A stretch of 64,000 bases of DNA, taken from positions 204,070 to 268,069 of the forward strand of contig VZRN01005376.1 of NCBI GenBank assembly GCA_013397935.1, read 5' to 3'. The notes beneath the pieces were generated by a model. That model was not told the DNA's origin. It made no database searches and worked only from the letters and a program-made list of their open reading frames with translations. The position numbers and the translations under genes are program-made. Source of the DNA: Dasyornis broadbenti (lineage: Eukaryota; Chordata; Aves; Passeriformes; Dasyornithidae). Shown one piece after another: positions 63,547-64,000 of this stretch. The number at the start of each line of letters is the position of its first letter. The first letter of the stretch is position 1.

Positions 63547-64000
63547 GAAATCCTCTTGATTCTTGGATTACAGTAGTTTAGCACAGAGCAATGAATTAAA
63601 AAATTTAATTGGGAATGGATAGACATTGTCCTAACTGAAATATTTAAATTTGAAAAATAAATTTCTTGTTCTTTCACAAATTCATTGTGAAACAGCAATG
63701 TCTAGTTTTAAATGTTTGCTTTAATCATGGAGCATTTGGCAAAGAAAGAAAATTATGTTAGAGCCAGTTTTTAAGTAAGTGTGTAATACTTTGACTGTTT
63801 TATAACAGTGGTATAATTGAGACTAAATCATGGTTTTCCTTTACACAGCTCAAAATGAGCTCACAACAGGATATTCTGAAAACTGTGTAGAATGTCAAAG
63901 AAAAGTCCTTTACGTCACTGCTTCTGTGATTCACATAAATAGAGATGTTCTTTTGTGAGTGCACATCTCGGATAGACTGACTCAGTTTAACTCTGCAGGA

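Larger units (their letters stand above)
56854..64000. other. Noncoding stretch to the window end
   Basis: From 56860 to 57530 the plus strand is strongly T- and C-rich. It could be a very old repeat, but I cannot name one. The section 58380-58960 is GC-richer, without CpG excess or a recognised frame. A run of 16 A lies at 59739-59754. From 60000 to the end the DNA is AT-rich. No gene or RNA is recognised. Confidence 0.5.

Noticed and set aside
1..64000. CRISPR arrays, bacterial operons, ribosome binding sites, phage or plasmid modules.
   Set aside because: The window is vertebrate nuclear DNA. No spaced direct repeats or prokaryotic gene layout are present.

Overview
The window is vertebrate nuclear DNA, almost certainly from a bird. 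The base composition is AT-rich with long runs of A or T. There are no dense open frames, no operon-like layout and no RNA gene that I can recognise. The interspersed repeats are those of avian genomes: CR1 LINE tails and long terminal repeats (LTRs) of endogenous retroviruses. The LTR types are common in songbirds and related birds, so a passerine or other neoavian is the best guess. I found no exon of a known protein. Nearly all open frames are chance frames or lie inside repeats, so this is best read as an intergenic desert or the inside of a very large intron.

Layout from left to right. A CR1 fragment on the minus strand lies at 1.03-2.14 kb and still carries part of a broken reverse transcriptase. 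A weak CpG-enriched patch lies at 5.69-6.22 kb and a long pyrimidine tract at 10.65-10.82 kb. A second CR1 fragment is at 16.35-16.65 kb. An ERVL-like LTR on the plus strand is at 20.0-20.9 kb. A second LTR type, with an apparent target-site duplication, is at 22.07-22.62 kb. A complete LTR on the minus strand at 29.06-30.02 kb contains a 69-base assembly gap. A compact CpG island at 34.32-34.71 kb is followed by a stretch at 35.0-35.46 kb rich in homeodomain, POU and GATA-like motifs. An old LINE of the CR1/L2 group on the minus strand runs from about 35.7 to 37.2 kb. Further CR1 pieces are at 39.74-40.45, 47.85-48.02, 50.07-50.26 and 56.76-56.85 kb. A deleted second copy of the 22-kb LTR type is at 52.30-52.57 kb on the minus strand.

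The points most worth a second look are three. First, the orphan CpG island with the neighbouring enhancer-like block at 34.3-35.5 kb. Second, a pair of short exon-like segments with strong splice sites at 48.89-49.13 kb on the plus strand. Third, the weaker CpG patch at 5.7 kb. Together they suggest one or more unannotated, probably noncoding, transcripts or regulatory elements, but the sequence alone does not prove this. I see no convincing new biological system here. Repeat family calls come from recognising family signatures by eye, not from a search, and coordinates of old repeats are approximate.
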